A stretch of 64,000 nt of DNA from Euglena gracilis (Eukaryota; Euglenida; Euglenophyceae; Euglenales), in assembly GCA_039621445.1 (NCBI GenBank), contig CP154955.1:33525417-33589416 (forward strand). Reading direction: 5' to 3'. Made by a program: the position numbers and the translations under genes. The notes beneath the pieces were generated by a model. The model was not told the DNA's origin. It worked only from the letters and a program-made list of their open reading frames with translations, and searched no databases. Positions 44,001-54,302 of this stretch are shown one piece after another; within the stretch, counting starts at the first letter, position 1; each line of letters starts with the position of its first letter.

Positions 44001-47000
44001 CCCCCCCACAGGGTTGGTAAAAAAAACAGTCTGCGCGGGACCCCCTGGGCCAGTTCTGGCTGCTTATCTACCCGGAGGGCACCCGCCTCAACCCCGGCAA
44101 GCTGGCGGAGGCCCAGGCGTACGCCCGGCCAGGCCGGCCTGGCCGTCTCCTCCCTGCTCAACCCTGCAGGTGGCCACCTCCCAGGGCCGGGAGTGGAGTT
44201 CTGTGCTTTCCGCCACATGCCGTACCATGCCAAGACCGCTGGGAGGCCACCACAGTGTTTGCAAGGCCGGGGGGGAAGCGACGCCGTCCCCCCAGAAGAA
44301 CTGTCAGGTGGCTTTCAAGCGCCAAAGACCCTGACAGGCCAAGTTCAGCACCTTTGGCGCTTGCTGACATCCATTGACCCTCCCTGCAGGTTCCCAGGTG
44401 GTCCCAGGTTCTGGCCAACCTGCTGGAGGAGAGTTTAGACAGTGGGCTCGTTCTCTGCTTTCTGTTCCTCGCCCCCTCGGATGCCAGATGCCCTCCCGCC
44501 CACTACCAGACGGAGTGATATGGGAAACAACGAGGGATGCAGCACCAATACCGGGGGGAAGGGAGGGAATTGTTGGAGGACATACGGGAAGGTGCAGCCC
44601 CCCCCACCACGGCTTTCCCCAGCACTTCATTCACCCAGTCACTGGGGGGTCCGTTGTGCCGGGCAAGTGCTCTTTCCGCCGGCGTGTCCCGTCACTGCAC
44701 CAGCGGTTGTGTGAAGCATGGACCCGTAATGTCGGGGCCCATCATCCCCCTCCTCCTCGTCCCCCGGGTCCTCCCCCCCCACACTGCAGGCCAGCCTGGG
44801 GCCGGTCCAAGGGCCTGCCCCCGCCCCGGCACACGCTGATGCCGCGGCTGAAGGGCCTGCAGGTCACGCTGCCGATGGTGCGCGGGGAGGTGGACGCCGT
44901 GGTGGACGTCACGCTCGGCTACCCGGAGGAGCGGCCGGACCGCAGCGTGTGCCCGGCCCTCTCCACCCTCGTGTTCGGCGGCGGCCGGCGCTGGACCGTC
45001 CAGGCCCGGCCCTGCCTCCGCCGCAGAGCAGGGGGAGGGCGCCTGGCCGCCGTCTGTGGCGGTGCTGAGTCATGGGCCTGCCGGTGCCCATGCCAACGCC
45101 ATTTCCGTTTCCCCGGCCGCACCAGCAAACCTGCTGGCTCACTCTCCCTGGCTGGTATCATCCTCCAGTCTCTCTCTTGTTATGCGCACACCCAAGGGTG
45201 GGTGGGTTGGGCTGAGGCGGGCCCGGCCAGCGGCGTTCGTGCGGGTGATCCCCATCGCGGAGGTGCCCCAGCAGCCCAAGGAGATGGAGGGCCAGGGGGG
45301 GGCCCATGGCCTTAGGGGCGTCCCGCCACCTTTGCACCCAACCTTGGGGGGGGGGGGCATGCAGGGGGGGGGGAAATTATGCGGTCCGCATTATTCCGCA
45401 TTATTCCGCATTTTTCCGCATTTCCGCATTATTCCGCATTATTCTGCATTATTCCGCATTTTTCCGCATATTTTCCGCATTTTTTTTGTAAAATTTCCGC
45501 ATTTTTCCGCATTTTCGCATTTGACCGCATTTTTTCCGCATTTTTCCGCATTTTTTTGCATTTTTCCGCATAATTTCCGCATTATCCCGCATTTTCCGCA
45601 TTTTTCCGCATAATTACCGCATTTTTTCGCATAATTTCCACATTTTTTCGCATAATTTCCGCATTTTTGTGAATTTTTTACGTTTCAGGTCAACTACAAG
45701 GTTCATTGTTTCCCCAATGTGTTGGAGCACAAGTGCTTGTCTTTTCATCTCACGTTTTTACAATGGTTTTTTTGACATAATCTTTTTGAGCAATCGCTTT
45801 TCATCAAGGCACTTTGGGACAGCACAATTTCATCTGTGCAGTTTTCACCCCGCTTGGAAGAGCAACTGACCCTTCTTTCATCGTTCAGGACCCTTTTTTT
45901 CCAAAAGGGTCCTAGTTCAGGTGTAAGCCCAGTTTCTGCGTGATATGTTCATCAGAGTTTTGAAATCGTTGCAGGACGGTTTTAATGTTCGCTTTGAGAA
46001 ATCAAATAGCATCGGGACCCTGCATATTGTGAGGTAAAAATATATCTGTCCTCTTCATGTGACCTGGGACACCACAGAATTTCGGCATACTTTCCGCATT
46101 TTCCGCATTTTTCCGCATATTTTCCGCAATTTTTTTCCGCATAATTTCCGCATAATTTCCGCATTTTTCCGCATTTTTCCGCATAATTTCCGCATTTTTT
46201 CCCCGCCTGCGAGACCGCATAATTTCCCCCCCCCTGGGGCATGTCTCACATCAATGCGCCCTGGGCCAGATTTCCAGCTCGCCAAAACGTTTCGACGCGC
46301 AGGTTAACTGCTGCTTCCTGTGGTGCAGTGCCCACATCTCACATTTTGTTCCCCCAGCCACCACAAAAGCAGTTCATTGCATCGAGGTTTTTTCGACACC
46401 CATGTCCCCCAGCGCCACCCTGCAAGAAAAATATATGCATTGAAAGCTGCAGTCAAACTGCATCGTGGCCGGCTGGAAAAGGGAAGCTTTGGTGTGAGGA
46501 TTTTGGTGCTCACACGTGACCACAATGCGATACATTATTATTATTGTGCCTTGCAAGGATTGACAGTCTATTTCAAAAACAAGACATTTTTTTTAGGGAT
46601 TTCTGGCTTGGTTTTTTGCCATTCCCATATGTCACCCGTATGACTTCCCCCCCAGAGGTTGCCACCGGCTTGTTCTTTTGAAGGTGGAAAGTGATGCCCC
46701 TGTGCTCAGTATTTGCTTGGAAGGGACTCCTACTTGATTGGGGGACCAGAGGGCTGACCGGGGGTAGCCAGCCGTGGGGCCGGGGTCAGGCGGGGGGCCC
46801 GCCCCTGCCGGCCGAGTGGGTCCTCGCCCTCTTCGCCGCAAAGGATGAGCGGCTGGAGGAGCTGCGCACCACCGGCCGCTTCCCCGGCCCCAAGCTGGCC
46901 GCCCCGCCGGTCCACCGCCAGCCCGGCGCTGCTGCGGGTGGAGGGTCTGCAAGCCAGCCAGATTCAGCCAGAGGGGGGGGGGGGTCGGGGGAGGGGCCTG

Positions 47001-49075
47001 GAAACCTGCCCCCAGCTTTTGACCTGTTCCCCGGTGGGTGACCAAATACCAGACATGGATGGATAACCCCCGCCTCAAGAGGAACAAACAAACGAAAAAC
47101 ACGGACAAAAAATGTGCATGGTAAGCAGATGGGCGTGAGAATCCAAGTGCAAAAAAAATTGCCCAAGACCTTTGTAATTCTCCCTGGGATGCCCGAAAGT
47201 TATCACTCTTTTGCGAATACGTTTAGCTTGGACTTGTCACCATTTGAATGTGTGGACACATTTTATTTTTTCACCCGACCATGAAGGCCTTTATTTCCTC
47301 TGAATGATTTGTTGTCTAATTGTATTCATTGTCCTGGATGTCCAAACTGTATCCCCCTGTTAAGAACTGTGAACCCTGCTGTATTCCCCTTCTGGCGCTT
47401 TGGGCTGGAGGGATAAAGGGATTTTTTTCTTCTTCATTGGAAGGTCATCCAAATATGCATTTCGGCCCAATTTGAAGGTCAAATTTACACAGCACGATTA
47501 ACAAAATTGGGTAGCACGAGCAGTGATATCAGTGGTGATGACTGGCCGACATGGTGCAGCTGTGCAATATGCCTGGGAAGCCGAATGTCCAGCCATGCCC
47601 CTTTGTTTGAGAACCTCCAAAAGGTTGCCTTGTGATGGGGGGGGGTGATGGCCAGATGGAAATCTCCACATACAACCCCCCCCGGAGGATTCGGGTTGGC
47701 ATGGATGGTTTGTCACACCCTGGGAATAAGTGAAAAAAAAATTCCATCCAACCCTCAATGGAACCTTTATCTCAGAGTTTGGTGTTTATCCTGAAACAGA
47801 TAACAACAGATAACTTCAAATCACTGCGGATAAGCCCGAGACCACCAAATACAGATAACTACGGATAACTACCGATCACTCCAGAACAGCCAAAATATTT
47901 GACCAGTGAGAATGAGCAATGACTGCCTCACTTATTTTTGGTTAATTTCGGCCACTGTAGATCATTTTTGGCCACTTCAGGCCCTTCTAATCAGTTTCGG
48001 CTGCTTTTTGCTGCCTTGGCTGCCTTGGACTGCTTTTTGGCTGCTCATTTGGTGCTTTTGGCAACTTTTGGGCACTCTTGGCCACCTTTTGTAACTCGTG
48101 GCAACTTCTGACTGCTTTTGCCATTTTTGGCCCACATTTAGCTAGTTCTGGCTGTTTCTGGCAGATTTTGGCCACTTTTGGCCATTTTTTTGGCTACTTT
48201 TGGCTATTTCTGGCAGCTTCTGCTTCTGGCTTCTGGCTGCCTTTGGCAGTTTGGCTGCCCCTGTGGTCTTCTGTGGATTTTCCTAATTTAGGCATGTTTA
48301 GGACGACATTGTGATCAATCTTTTCTGTTCCCATCAGTCACAGCCATTTCCGATTCATCCGGATTGAGGGCTCCAAATCTTCCGGCTGCATGTATTTCAC
48401 ACCCCTGGACCCACGTTCCGGGTGAATCCGGATGAATTCTGCATCCTTCAGCCCGCTGCAGGTGCCAATCGGTTTCCTGGTTATACCCCGGAGCGGCACC
48501 CCAAAGGAAGTTTCTTCATACCCAGGCCCTCGCTGAACACAGGCTCCTTTGCAATACAGATATCTCCGGATAACTACGGATAAGGATTGAACCCCCCAAC
48601 TACGGATGGGCACCAATCTCTGGATACCGGCGTTTTGGGAAAAAGAAGCATTTCTTTCGGCCAACAGTCGAGTGCACCAGGCACATGGCAAACGGAGGTG
48701 GTCGGCACAGGACGCCTGCAACACCCGAAGGCACCTTTCGTCCTGCCCCCACCCTGGGACTTCCAGACCGCTTTCCAGCCGTCTCAAACGTCTTCTTTGA
48801 CGGGGACGTGTCCAACGAGACCCCCGGCGGCCTCCTTACGGGCCCCACTGCAACACCCAAGGGGTGGGGTGGGGGAGCCCAGGCGGATGGGCGGGAGGGG
48901 CAGGGTCGCCCCCATGCCCCGGGCTGCCCCCGGCCTGCAGCTGCTGGGCAACCTGCTGCTGCTGCTGGCGCTGGCCGCCGCCGTCGCCGCCGGCTGCGCC
49001 GCCGCCCTGCGCTACGGCCGCCCCCTGGCGGTGGACCTCCTGCCGGTGTTCCTGACCCCCGCCCCCTCCGCCTGA
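37972..49075 (+). CDS. 1-acyl-sn-glycerol-3-phosphate acyltransferase-like protein (PlsC/AGPAT family), about 10 exons
   Basis: Exons: 37972-38047, about 38166-38393, 40131-about 40310, 42844-42997, 43823-about 43909, 44054-44118, 44790-about 44997, 45231-about 45290, about 46800-46912 and about 48904-49075. All four LPLAT blocks occur in order: NHRSLTD (HX4D catalytic block), KRALALQPIVGW, YPEGTR, and LPPPRHTLMPR. Family hallmarks FEKDAPSIKRQL, DAVVDVTLGYPE, FVRVIPIAEVP and FAAKDERLEELRTTGRFPG follow as in AGPAT3/4/5 and LCLAT1-type enzymes. An N-terminal hydrophobic segment, a second near exon 2, and a C-terminal membrane helix before the stop suggest an ER membrane protein making phosphatidic acid or remodelling phospholipids. 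Acyl and acceptor specificity cannot be read from sequence. Some donors are non-canonical or obscured. Confidence 0.85.
38166..38393 (+). CDS. Acyltransferase exon 2
   Basis: It encodes a second hydrophobic segment (LLIASLLVVAPIFPGGHQWL), then AVTWWCVWRGLDVEFYGDV, matching the sequence before the catalytic block in AGPATs. The donor GTAATT is at 38394. The acceptor GGGAG fits the phase of exon 1 but is weak. Confidence 0.7.
38500..39120. other. Intron segment, no feature recognised
   Basis: Mixed-composition sequence without exon-like frames or clear repeats. Confidence 0.35.
39130..39509. mobile_element. Inverted-repeat element with AAATAATA/C-run ends
   Basis: The left end GTAAACCCCCCAAATAAAAT and right end GTTTGGGAGGGGGTGTTAGGTTTTAC are imperfect inverted repeats. 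GGTATATTATTTGGG occurs repeatedly in both flanks. It belongs with the element at 42252-42650. Confidence 0.5.
39733..40071. mobile_element. Inverted-repeat element, TATGTCCAATGACC ends
   Basis: CTATGTCCAATGACC (39739-39753) and GGTCATTGGACATAG (40051-40065) are perfect inverted repeats extended by C-runs and G-runs. A second partial copy, CTATGTCCAACGACC, lies at 39721. The interior has alternating TTTTGG(C/A)CAAAA motifs. Confidence 0.6.
40131..40310 (+). CDS. Acyltransferase exon 3, catalytic NHRSLTD block
   Basis: It follows GCGACAG and encodes KALEGCSKVVLCNHRSLTDS then MAMALLHTG. His and Asp of NHRSLTD are the HX4D catalytic dyad. The 3' limit lies between about 40260 and 40312. Confidence 0.8.
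40575..42224. mobile_element. hAT-like non-autonomous element (1650 bp) with perfect 8-bp target duplication
   Basis: The ends CAGACATTCATTTAGTGTGG and its reverse complement CCACACTAAATGAATGTCTG are perfect for 20-21 bp. The flanking octamer GTAGGGGT is present at 40567-40574 and 42225-42232. Both subterminal regions carry repeated GTGGTTCACCTGTGGACACC units in opposite orientation. There is no transposase frame. It lies in the intron between exons 3 and 4 and contains a nested second element. Confidence 0.85.
41042..41458. mobile_element. Nested hAT-like MITE
   Basis: The left end CAGCGTTTGATATAAGGA and right end TCCTTATATCGAACCCTG are inverted repeats (16/18). G/C-run palindromes and GCGCCACTGTTTAGGTGGGG are internal. 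It is the same family as 23595-23852. The flanks are C-runs, so a target duplication cannot be judged. Confidence 0.6.
42252..42650. mobile_element. Inverted-repeat element with AATAATACCCC ends
   Basis: CCCAAACAATACCCCCCC at the left faces GGGGAGGGGTATTATTTGGGG at the right, with further GGTATTATT copies inside. Non-coding, A/T-rich core. Confidence 0.5.
42650..42838. mobile_element. Short foldback element abutting acyltransferase exon 4
   Basis: AGGGTTTATCTGCTGGAGGATGCTCGAGG on the left and GAGCACCTCCTCCGACCGTGACCCT on the right are the degenerate family ends. Between them lie GAGGATGCTC-type palindromes. The exon 4 acceptor GGGGAG follows the right end directly. Confidence 0.55.
42844..42997 (+). 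CDS. Acyltransferase exon 4
   Basis: It encodes AIETFASVAFLRAFIKRALA then LQPIVGWFYCLLNFVSVHRS, the block II equivalent (K-x-L-x-x-x-P-x-x-GW, then F/V-x-x-x-RS). The donor GTATAT is at 42998. Confidence 0.8.
43054..43405. mobile_element. Foldback element
   Basis: GGGGTAACCGTTCGATCTCGAGCCTCC on the left and CTTCCTCCTACTGTAACTCTCC on the right. A perfect palindrome, GGAGGCTCCAGAGCCTCC, lies at about 43313-43330. CCTCGAACGACC linkers are shared with the other copies. Confidence 0.55.
43823..43909 (+). CDS. Acyltransferase exon 5
   Basis: It follows a G-run and GCAG and encodes NFEKDAPSIKRQLGKLASAA, the conserved (W/F)EKD segment. No GT donor keeps the frame open: either a GC donor after CAG (43910) is used or there is a local indel. 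Confidence 0.7.
44054..44118 (+). CDS. Acyltransferase exon 6, YPEGTR block
   Basis: The acceptor GGGCCAG ends at 44053. It encodes FWLLIYPEGTRLNPGKLAEA, the phosphate-binding block III. The donor GTACGC at 44119 is likely, though the frame stays open further. Confidence 0.8.
44790..44997 (+). CDS. Acyltransferase exon 7, block IV
   Basis: The acceptor is ACACTGCAG. It encodes SKGLPPPRHTLMPRLKGLQV and VRGEVDAVVDVTLGYPE, typical of the AGPAT C-terminal half. Donors at 44998 or 45056 are both possible; the latter fits the phase of exon 8. Confidence 0.75.
45231..45290 (+). CDS. Acyltransferase exon 8
   Basis: It follows GGCCAG and encodes AFVRVIPIAEVPQQPKEME, matching the H(I/V)RRIPI-type segment. 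The donor is unclear. Confidence 0.6.
45362..46235. mobile_element. hAT-like non-autonomous element (874 bp) with 8-bp target duplication
   Basis: The left end CAGGGGGGGGGAAATTATGC and the right end GCATAATTTCCCCCCCCCT(G) are inverted repeats extending to CGGTC/GACCG. The flanking octamer GGGGCATG is exact at 45354-45361 and 46236-46243. The subterminal parts are arrays of TTCCGCAT / ATAATTTCCGCA units on both sides (45385-45665, 46092-46200). The 400-bp centre has no open frame. It sits in the intron between acyltransferase exons 8 and 9. Confidence 0.85.
46800..46912 (+). CDS. Acyltransferase exon 9
   Basis: It encodes EWVLALFAAKDERLEELRTT and GRFPGPKLAAPP, the conserved W-x(4)-F-x-x-KD-x-x-L-x(4)-G-x-FPG segment. 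The donor is GTCCAC near 46911. Confidence 0.75.
47000..48700. other. Last acyltransferase intron, repeat-poor to low-complexity
   Basis: It contains AGATAACTACGGATAACTAC repeats (47800-47890 and 48558-48590), TTTTGGC(C/T)A(C/T) low complexity (47935-48240), and an inverted GATTCATCCGGATT / AATCCGGATGAATTC pair (48350-48440). No exon is supported. A possible exon at 48770-48850 (FPAVSNVFFDGDVSNETPGG) is noted but unassigned. Confidence 0.4.
48904..49075 (+). CDS. Acyltransferase terminal exon with membrane helix
   Basis: It follows GGGGCAG and encodes a Leu/Ala-rich helix (LLGNLLLLLALAAAVAAGCA) and a short tail, with the stop TGA at 49073-49075. A C-terminal membrane segment is common in AGPAT3/4/5. 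Confidence 0.65.
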
Positions 49076-52000
49076 GGGCCCCCGGCCAGGCTTGCCCCGG
49101 GGGTCCGATGCGTGTCTCCGCCGGGGGGGGGGGGGTGGCCATCAAACCACCAGTTCTTGTCTCCAACCGAGGGAACAGGTGTGACATCATTCCCAATGTT
49201 TCTCAAAGATTTTTGCAGATATTCTTTGGGGGCGGGGGCAAAGTCCTACCGCACACTTTTACAAACGGCAATATTTCTCAAAAAGCATTTGTTTTTAAAT
49301 GGATTTTCCCCATCATTTTCAAGCTCTGAAATTGCTATATGCAATGTCTGGGCTTTTTTTGCACCATGTACTCTGCATTTGTTATCCCCGAACGTTGGGT
49401 CCAACCATTCTTGCAACTGTCAATGTATCAACCTAGAAGTTCGAGGTGGGTTCGTTTGTTATTTTTTATTATTATAAATTTGCATTTTTTTTAAGCCTCT
49501 CGGGTGCCAAAAATGCAGACTCGGTCAGAAAGTGCTCATTTGGGTTTTGTTCAACCTCGAACGGCACCCGTGAGGCACCTGCCACCGTCTTGTGCTGTCC
49601 CCGTTTCCCTGGTTTGCTTTGGGCCAGTGTGTTAGACGCATGCGAGGGCGGTTGGGCAGACCAGCTGCAAGTCTGCCCCGGTCACCCAACCCCTTCCCTC
49701 CCACTCCGCGAGAGTCACACGCCCCTGCCGCGCGCGTGTGTGTGTTTGCTGTGAGCGGCCTCCTTCGCTTCGCTGCCTTCTGCCCCGCTGGCAGTAGGTC
49801 GTTAGTCGACGCCAGCGCATCGCTTAAAGGGCCAGCGGGGACGGGGGACCCGGCCCCTCGGGGGAGGGGGTCGGTAAGCGACGCCCTGGACGGCACATTT
49901 CGGAATGTGACCGCCTCAGCCTCCCGACGGTCGGTCGGGCAGGCACTGCAGGGAGTGGGACCACTGGTGCGTGCGTGTGTGTGTGTGTGTGTGTGGGAGG
50001 GAGGGAGTGTATGTGGGGAGGTGTGTTGTGTGTGATCGGGTGTTTTGTGTGTGCGGGTGTGTGGTCGTGGTGCTGATGGTGGTGGTGTGTTGTGTGGAGG
50101 GTATAACCTCGACCTAACGGATTTTTCAAAGACGTGTTGCAAGTGTTTTGGCCAAAAGGATAGCAACCAAATGGGGGCACCGGTCCTGATTGCATTGGCA
50201 TTGGCATTTGCCGTCTTTGGGGGGGGGTCCCTGGTTTGTGCACAAGGGTGCACAAGCAGCCTGTGTGTTGTTGTTTTTGTTATGTGTTATGTTTTGTGGT
50301 GTTTGTTTCCAGGTCAGTTTCAGCCTTGCCCCCCCCCCCCCTCGAAGGTGAACCGAAAGTTGTTCAGACCATACAAATCTTTACTGACCCCCTGGGTCAC
50401 TTCCGCTGGTCCAAAAACTGGTCAGTCACGGTTTTTTTTTTTTGGAAGACCAGTCACTCACCATCACCCCCTGGAGGCCACTTTGAAATCAATCCAAGAG
50501 ACAATGGACTACAAACTGGTATTAAAATGGCCAAAATATTTTCGGTGCTTCGGGTCACTTTAGTGATTTTTGCCCCCCCTCCGGGAGTGGTTTTGGGCTA
50601 AAAAATACTTCCAGTCACTCCAAAAACACCCGTCGCCTACTGGAAAGGTCGGCCAGTGACCAAGGGATTGTGTGGCCCAGACCATCCTCCAGCTGCAAGC
50701 GAGAGGAATATGACTGACACTCGATCCTTGTTCTCCGAATCCAGGAAAATTTCCCCCTGATCGTTTCCCCGGGATGTGGGATATACTTTTCGGCGCCTAA
50801 GGCTCCTATAAGTGCTATTTTAGCACTTTTCGCGATTTTTCGTCCATTTTTTTTTTTGCCCCGGGACCCCCCCCCCCCCAAGGGGGTGGGTGGGTGGGGC
50901 GGACCCCCCCAGTCTTAAAAAACCCCTGATGGTGAGCTTTGCGCTTCACACTGTGGAGGAGGCTTTACATTTGGGCAGCAAAATCAAACCCCATGGGGTA
51001 GCTTTATATTTTGGGGGGTTCAAATTTTTTGAAAATGGCCTTAATATGTTTAAAAAGTGGTCACAAGTGGACAAATGTGGACCAAACTGACCCAAAAATG
51101 TCCAAACGTGGCTAAAATTGGCCAAACGTGTGTCCAAAGATGCCATAAAGTGGGCAAAAATGGCTAAAAGTGTCCAAGACATACCATTGCTTAACACCTG
51201 TCCCACCCCACCCCCCGGGGAGGTGACTGCTGGTTTTTTCAGAGTGACTGACTGGTTTTCTGGCCAAGACCAGACAATTGCTTAAGCACTGCCCCCCCCC
51301 CCGGGGGGGTGGGTGACTGGTTTTTTTCAGAGTGACTGACTGGTTTTGGGCCCGGACCCCCTCCCCCCCGGGGGGGGGGGTAGGCCAGGAGTGGGCAAAA
51401 GTAGCTTGAGTAACCCCGGCGCCGAAGGCACCGGAAATTTTTTTTGGCCTAAAATGGCCTAAAGTGACTGGAAAGTGGCCGTTTTTCTGAGTGGCCGACC
51501 CCCCTCCCCCCGGGGGGTAGTGACAGGCTGGTTTTTTTTTGAAAATGAGTGACTGACTGGTTTTTTAAAAAAGTGGAGTGACTCCCCCCTCCCCCCCCCC
51601 CCGGGGGTCGGTAAGCAATTGTATGGCCAAGACCCCCCTCCCCCCGGGGGGGGGGTAGGCGCGAAAATGAAAAAGTGGCTGGCCTGGCGCCGAAGGCGCC
51701 GGATTTTTTTTTGGCATTTTGAGACTTTTTGGCAAATCTTCATGATGAAGGAATAGGCAAACTCCAGGACATTTGTGTGTCATTGAACTATGCCTCCTTT
51801 TCCTCAAATTGGGCGAGGCCACACATACGAACATACCTCCAATCTCATGGTGGCTGATCCCCCCCAGGGAGGGGGGTAAAGTGACTGATTGGTTTTTTTT
51901 GGGAAAAAGTGATTGACTGGTTTTTTCAGAGTGGAAAGTGACTCCTTCCCCCTCCAGTGTCGCCAAGCAATGGTATGGTCCAAGAATGGCCAACGGTTGC

Positions 52001-52280
52001 CAAAAATGTTCAGAAATGGCCAAAAAAATGGGAAAGAGCTGCCAATAGCAGCCAAAATGGCCAAATGTGTCAAAAATTACAGAAAGTGTCTAAATATGGC
52101 CAAAGGTTATCCAAGAATGTCCAAAAGGGCCAAAAATATCCAGAAAAATCCAGAACAACAACTGACCAAAAGTGGCCAAAGTAGCCAAAAGTGGCAAAAT
52201 AGCCAAAAAATAACATAACACACCAAACACTTCCAGGACTCCACGTTACCCTGCATTATCCAAGCTGCTTGGTGGCATCC
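49076..52280. other. Intergenic region rich in repeats
   Basis: AT-rich 49190-49500; a GC-rich stretch 49550-49970 with an open + frame of doubtful meaning; GT microsatellite 49972-50090; GACTGACTGGTTTT(T/C)-containing repeats (50400-50470, 51235-51350, 51530-51570, 51885-51930); a GGGATATACTTTTCGGCGCC element ending CTTAAAAAACCCCTG (50770-50929); TGGCCAAAA low complexity (51050-51180, 51980-52210). No gene recognised. Confidence 0.4.
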
Positions 52281-53089
52281 GACTGGTGTGCACATGGTTC
52301 CGCCGCACCACGCCTCGCACCGCTCACATCACCGCGCACACAGACTCCCCAATGTCGCAAACTGGAATGAAAACTGTTGGGGAATGCTCAAAAATCTACA
52401 GCCGTGGGGGCGTAAACGTTCGCTGCGACGCTTCCTTTCGGGATGCTGGATTGGTTGGGGGGGATGTGAACTTCCCCAGCCAACACCGCCACCGCCTTGC
52501 CCCCACGTTCCCCCGGGGCTGGTCCCCACTGTCCCCCACTGTCCCACTGCCCCCTGGCTCCGGCCCCTGTACCCTGCCCGCCGCCGTCGTGCGCGTCCCA
52601 CAGGCGCCCGTTGTCCAACGCTGGCCTCCCCCCCCCCCCTGGAGGAGGCCCGGAGCCAGAGGAGAATAGCCGCGACGGACGCTTCCCTCGCGGCTGCCTC
52701 CCCCCTCGGTCTCCTCTTCGCTATTCCACCACTTGTCCTGCCGCTGTGTTCATTTTGGGTGATAATCTGATTTTGTTTGTGGTTTGGAAGGTTCGGATTC
52801 ATTTCCTTGGGGGTATAATTGAATGGGAGCTGACCGGACACAGTGGTTATTGTCCCTTCTCGAAATTCTCCAACAGGTATGGAACAACTGCAACAAAAGC
52901 ATCGACCTTGTTTAATGATCTCCCCAATAAGTGTGCCTTGCTCATTTTTGTTTGTTCGCACTGATAGTTTGCCTCCACAGACAAAAGGTCCATCACCAGT
53001 TTGTTGTCAGAAATGGAAGAAGTTGGGCCGGTGATGCAAAAAAGAAGGGTCTTTCAAGGCATCTGTGGTATATCCCTGCCCCCCCCCCC

Positions 53090-53268
53090 CGGGGTAACCT
53101 TAGGAGGAGGCTCGAGCCTCTTCGAACGACCGCGAACGAGGTTCAAGAGGCTCTCGAGCCTCCTCGAGCCTTCTGGAAAGTCGTCTGAGGATGCTCTAGA
53201 GCCTCCTTGAACAACCTCAAACTACGTTGAGGAGGCTCTAGAGCCTCCTACCATAACCCTCCCCCTGC
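53090..53268. mobile_element. Short foldback element
   Basis: GGGGTAACCTTAGGAGGAGGCTCGAGCC on the left and GGAGGCTCTAGAGCCTCCTACCATAACC on the right are family ends. Several GAGGCTC(G/T)AGAGCCTC palindromes are separated by GAACGACC linkers. Confidence 0.65.
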
Positions 53269-53299
53269 CCCTCTGTGTCCCACCCCCCCCCCCCCCCCC

Positions 53300-53592
53300 C
53301 AGTCCGAGGAAAAAGGTTACCGGGCGAAAGTTTTTTAAATTTCGTAACCCGGGGGGGGGGGTGGGTGGGTTGGTCCCGGCCGAGTCCCGGGAGTCCCGGG
53401 GGGGGGGGAGAGTTGGGCCGAGTGGGTTCCCCACCGGAGGTGGGGTTCTCTTCTGTTTTCAGTGCATTGCGCAGAAATTTTTTTGGACCCCAAAGTTGAC
53501 CCTCCAACAGTGGGTCCCCTCGAACCACCCCCCCCCCCCCAAAGGTTGGGTGGGTGGGTCCAGACCGCCCTCCCCCGGGTTCTAAACAATCT
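53300..53592. mobile_element. MITE-like element, same family as 17816-18062
   Basis: It shares GAAAGTTTTTTAAATTTCGTAACC, GGTCCCGGCCGAG, a GTGGGTTCCC-type block, TTTTGGACCCCAAAGTTGACC and AGTGGGTCCCC with 17816-18062, in the same order. The ends are unclear because of C/G runs. Confidence 0.5.
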
Positions 53593-54098
53593 CCGTTGCT
53601 GGCCGTTCGACGTGGGGGGCAGGGTAGGAAGCGAGCGCTGGTCCGAACCGACGTCTCTAGAATGAGAACGTGCACTTGTTAGCAGGGACGTTGTTCTCAC
53701 TGTGGTGTCGGTCCTTAAACGGGAGAGAAGGCAATGGGGGTTCATTTCCGTGCACTCCTCGCCTTCAGCGCCTGCTGGGTCGAACCGCCCTCCCACCCTT
53801 CGGGTGTGCCATCCCCTTCCCGGGAGTGGACGGTGGACGACCGAAAGTCACTCCCGATGCGGTCCCCTTTCTGCCAAGTGGGGTAGGAAGCATACTCCAT
53901 GCCCCCCCCCCCTCTGGACACTTCAACAGGACCTTCAACAAACAGGAAGCACCCCATCGTGTTGGCCAGCGTGGTTGTGCCCCAGCCGCCTGTCCCAACG
54001 TGTCCTGCCTGCCCCTCCCTCACAGGCCGTTCTCCCAACCCCCTGGGCCATGCCCACTTCCCCACCCCCCGCCCCCCCGGCGGCCTGCGGTGCGTGAG

Positions 54099-54196
54099 AT
54101 GGCCAGCGGGCCGACGTTCGTCCTGGACGATGACGACCTGTGCCCACAACACCCGGCCCCCACCACGGTCGCCCGCAGCATGCAGGCAGCGCCGAC
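54099..54196 (+). CDS. Exon 1 of the ten-exon gene
   Basis: ATG 54099 follows GCGTGAG. It encodes [20 protein letters not shown] and onward. The donor GTGTGC at 54197 runs into a GT microsatellite, and its phase (2) fits exon 2. Confidence 0.6.
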
Positions 54197-54262
54197 GTGT
54201 GCGTGTGTGTGTGTATGTGTGTGTGTGCATGTCTCTCTGTGTGTGTGTATGTGTGCGTATGT

Positions 54263-54302
<40 letters not shown>

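Larger units (their letters stand above)
52281..54098. other. Upstream region of the 54.1-61.0 kb gene
   Basis: It includes a region with CAC/CGC-rich sequence and possible but unassigned coding (52320-52500), a foldback element (53090-53268), a MITE-like element (53300-53590), and GC-rich sequence up to the predicted start codon. Confidence 0.35.

Noticed and set aside
49592-50035. 147-codon + frame in a GC-rich stretch
   Set aside because: It ends in a GT microsatellite and reads as composition-driven sequence with no recognisable motif. It could be a 5' exon but I cannot support it.
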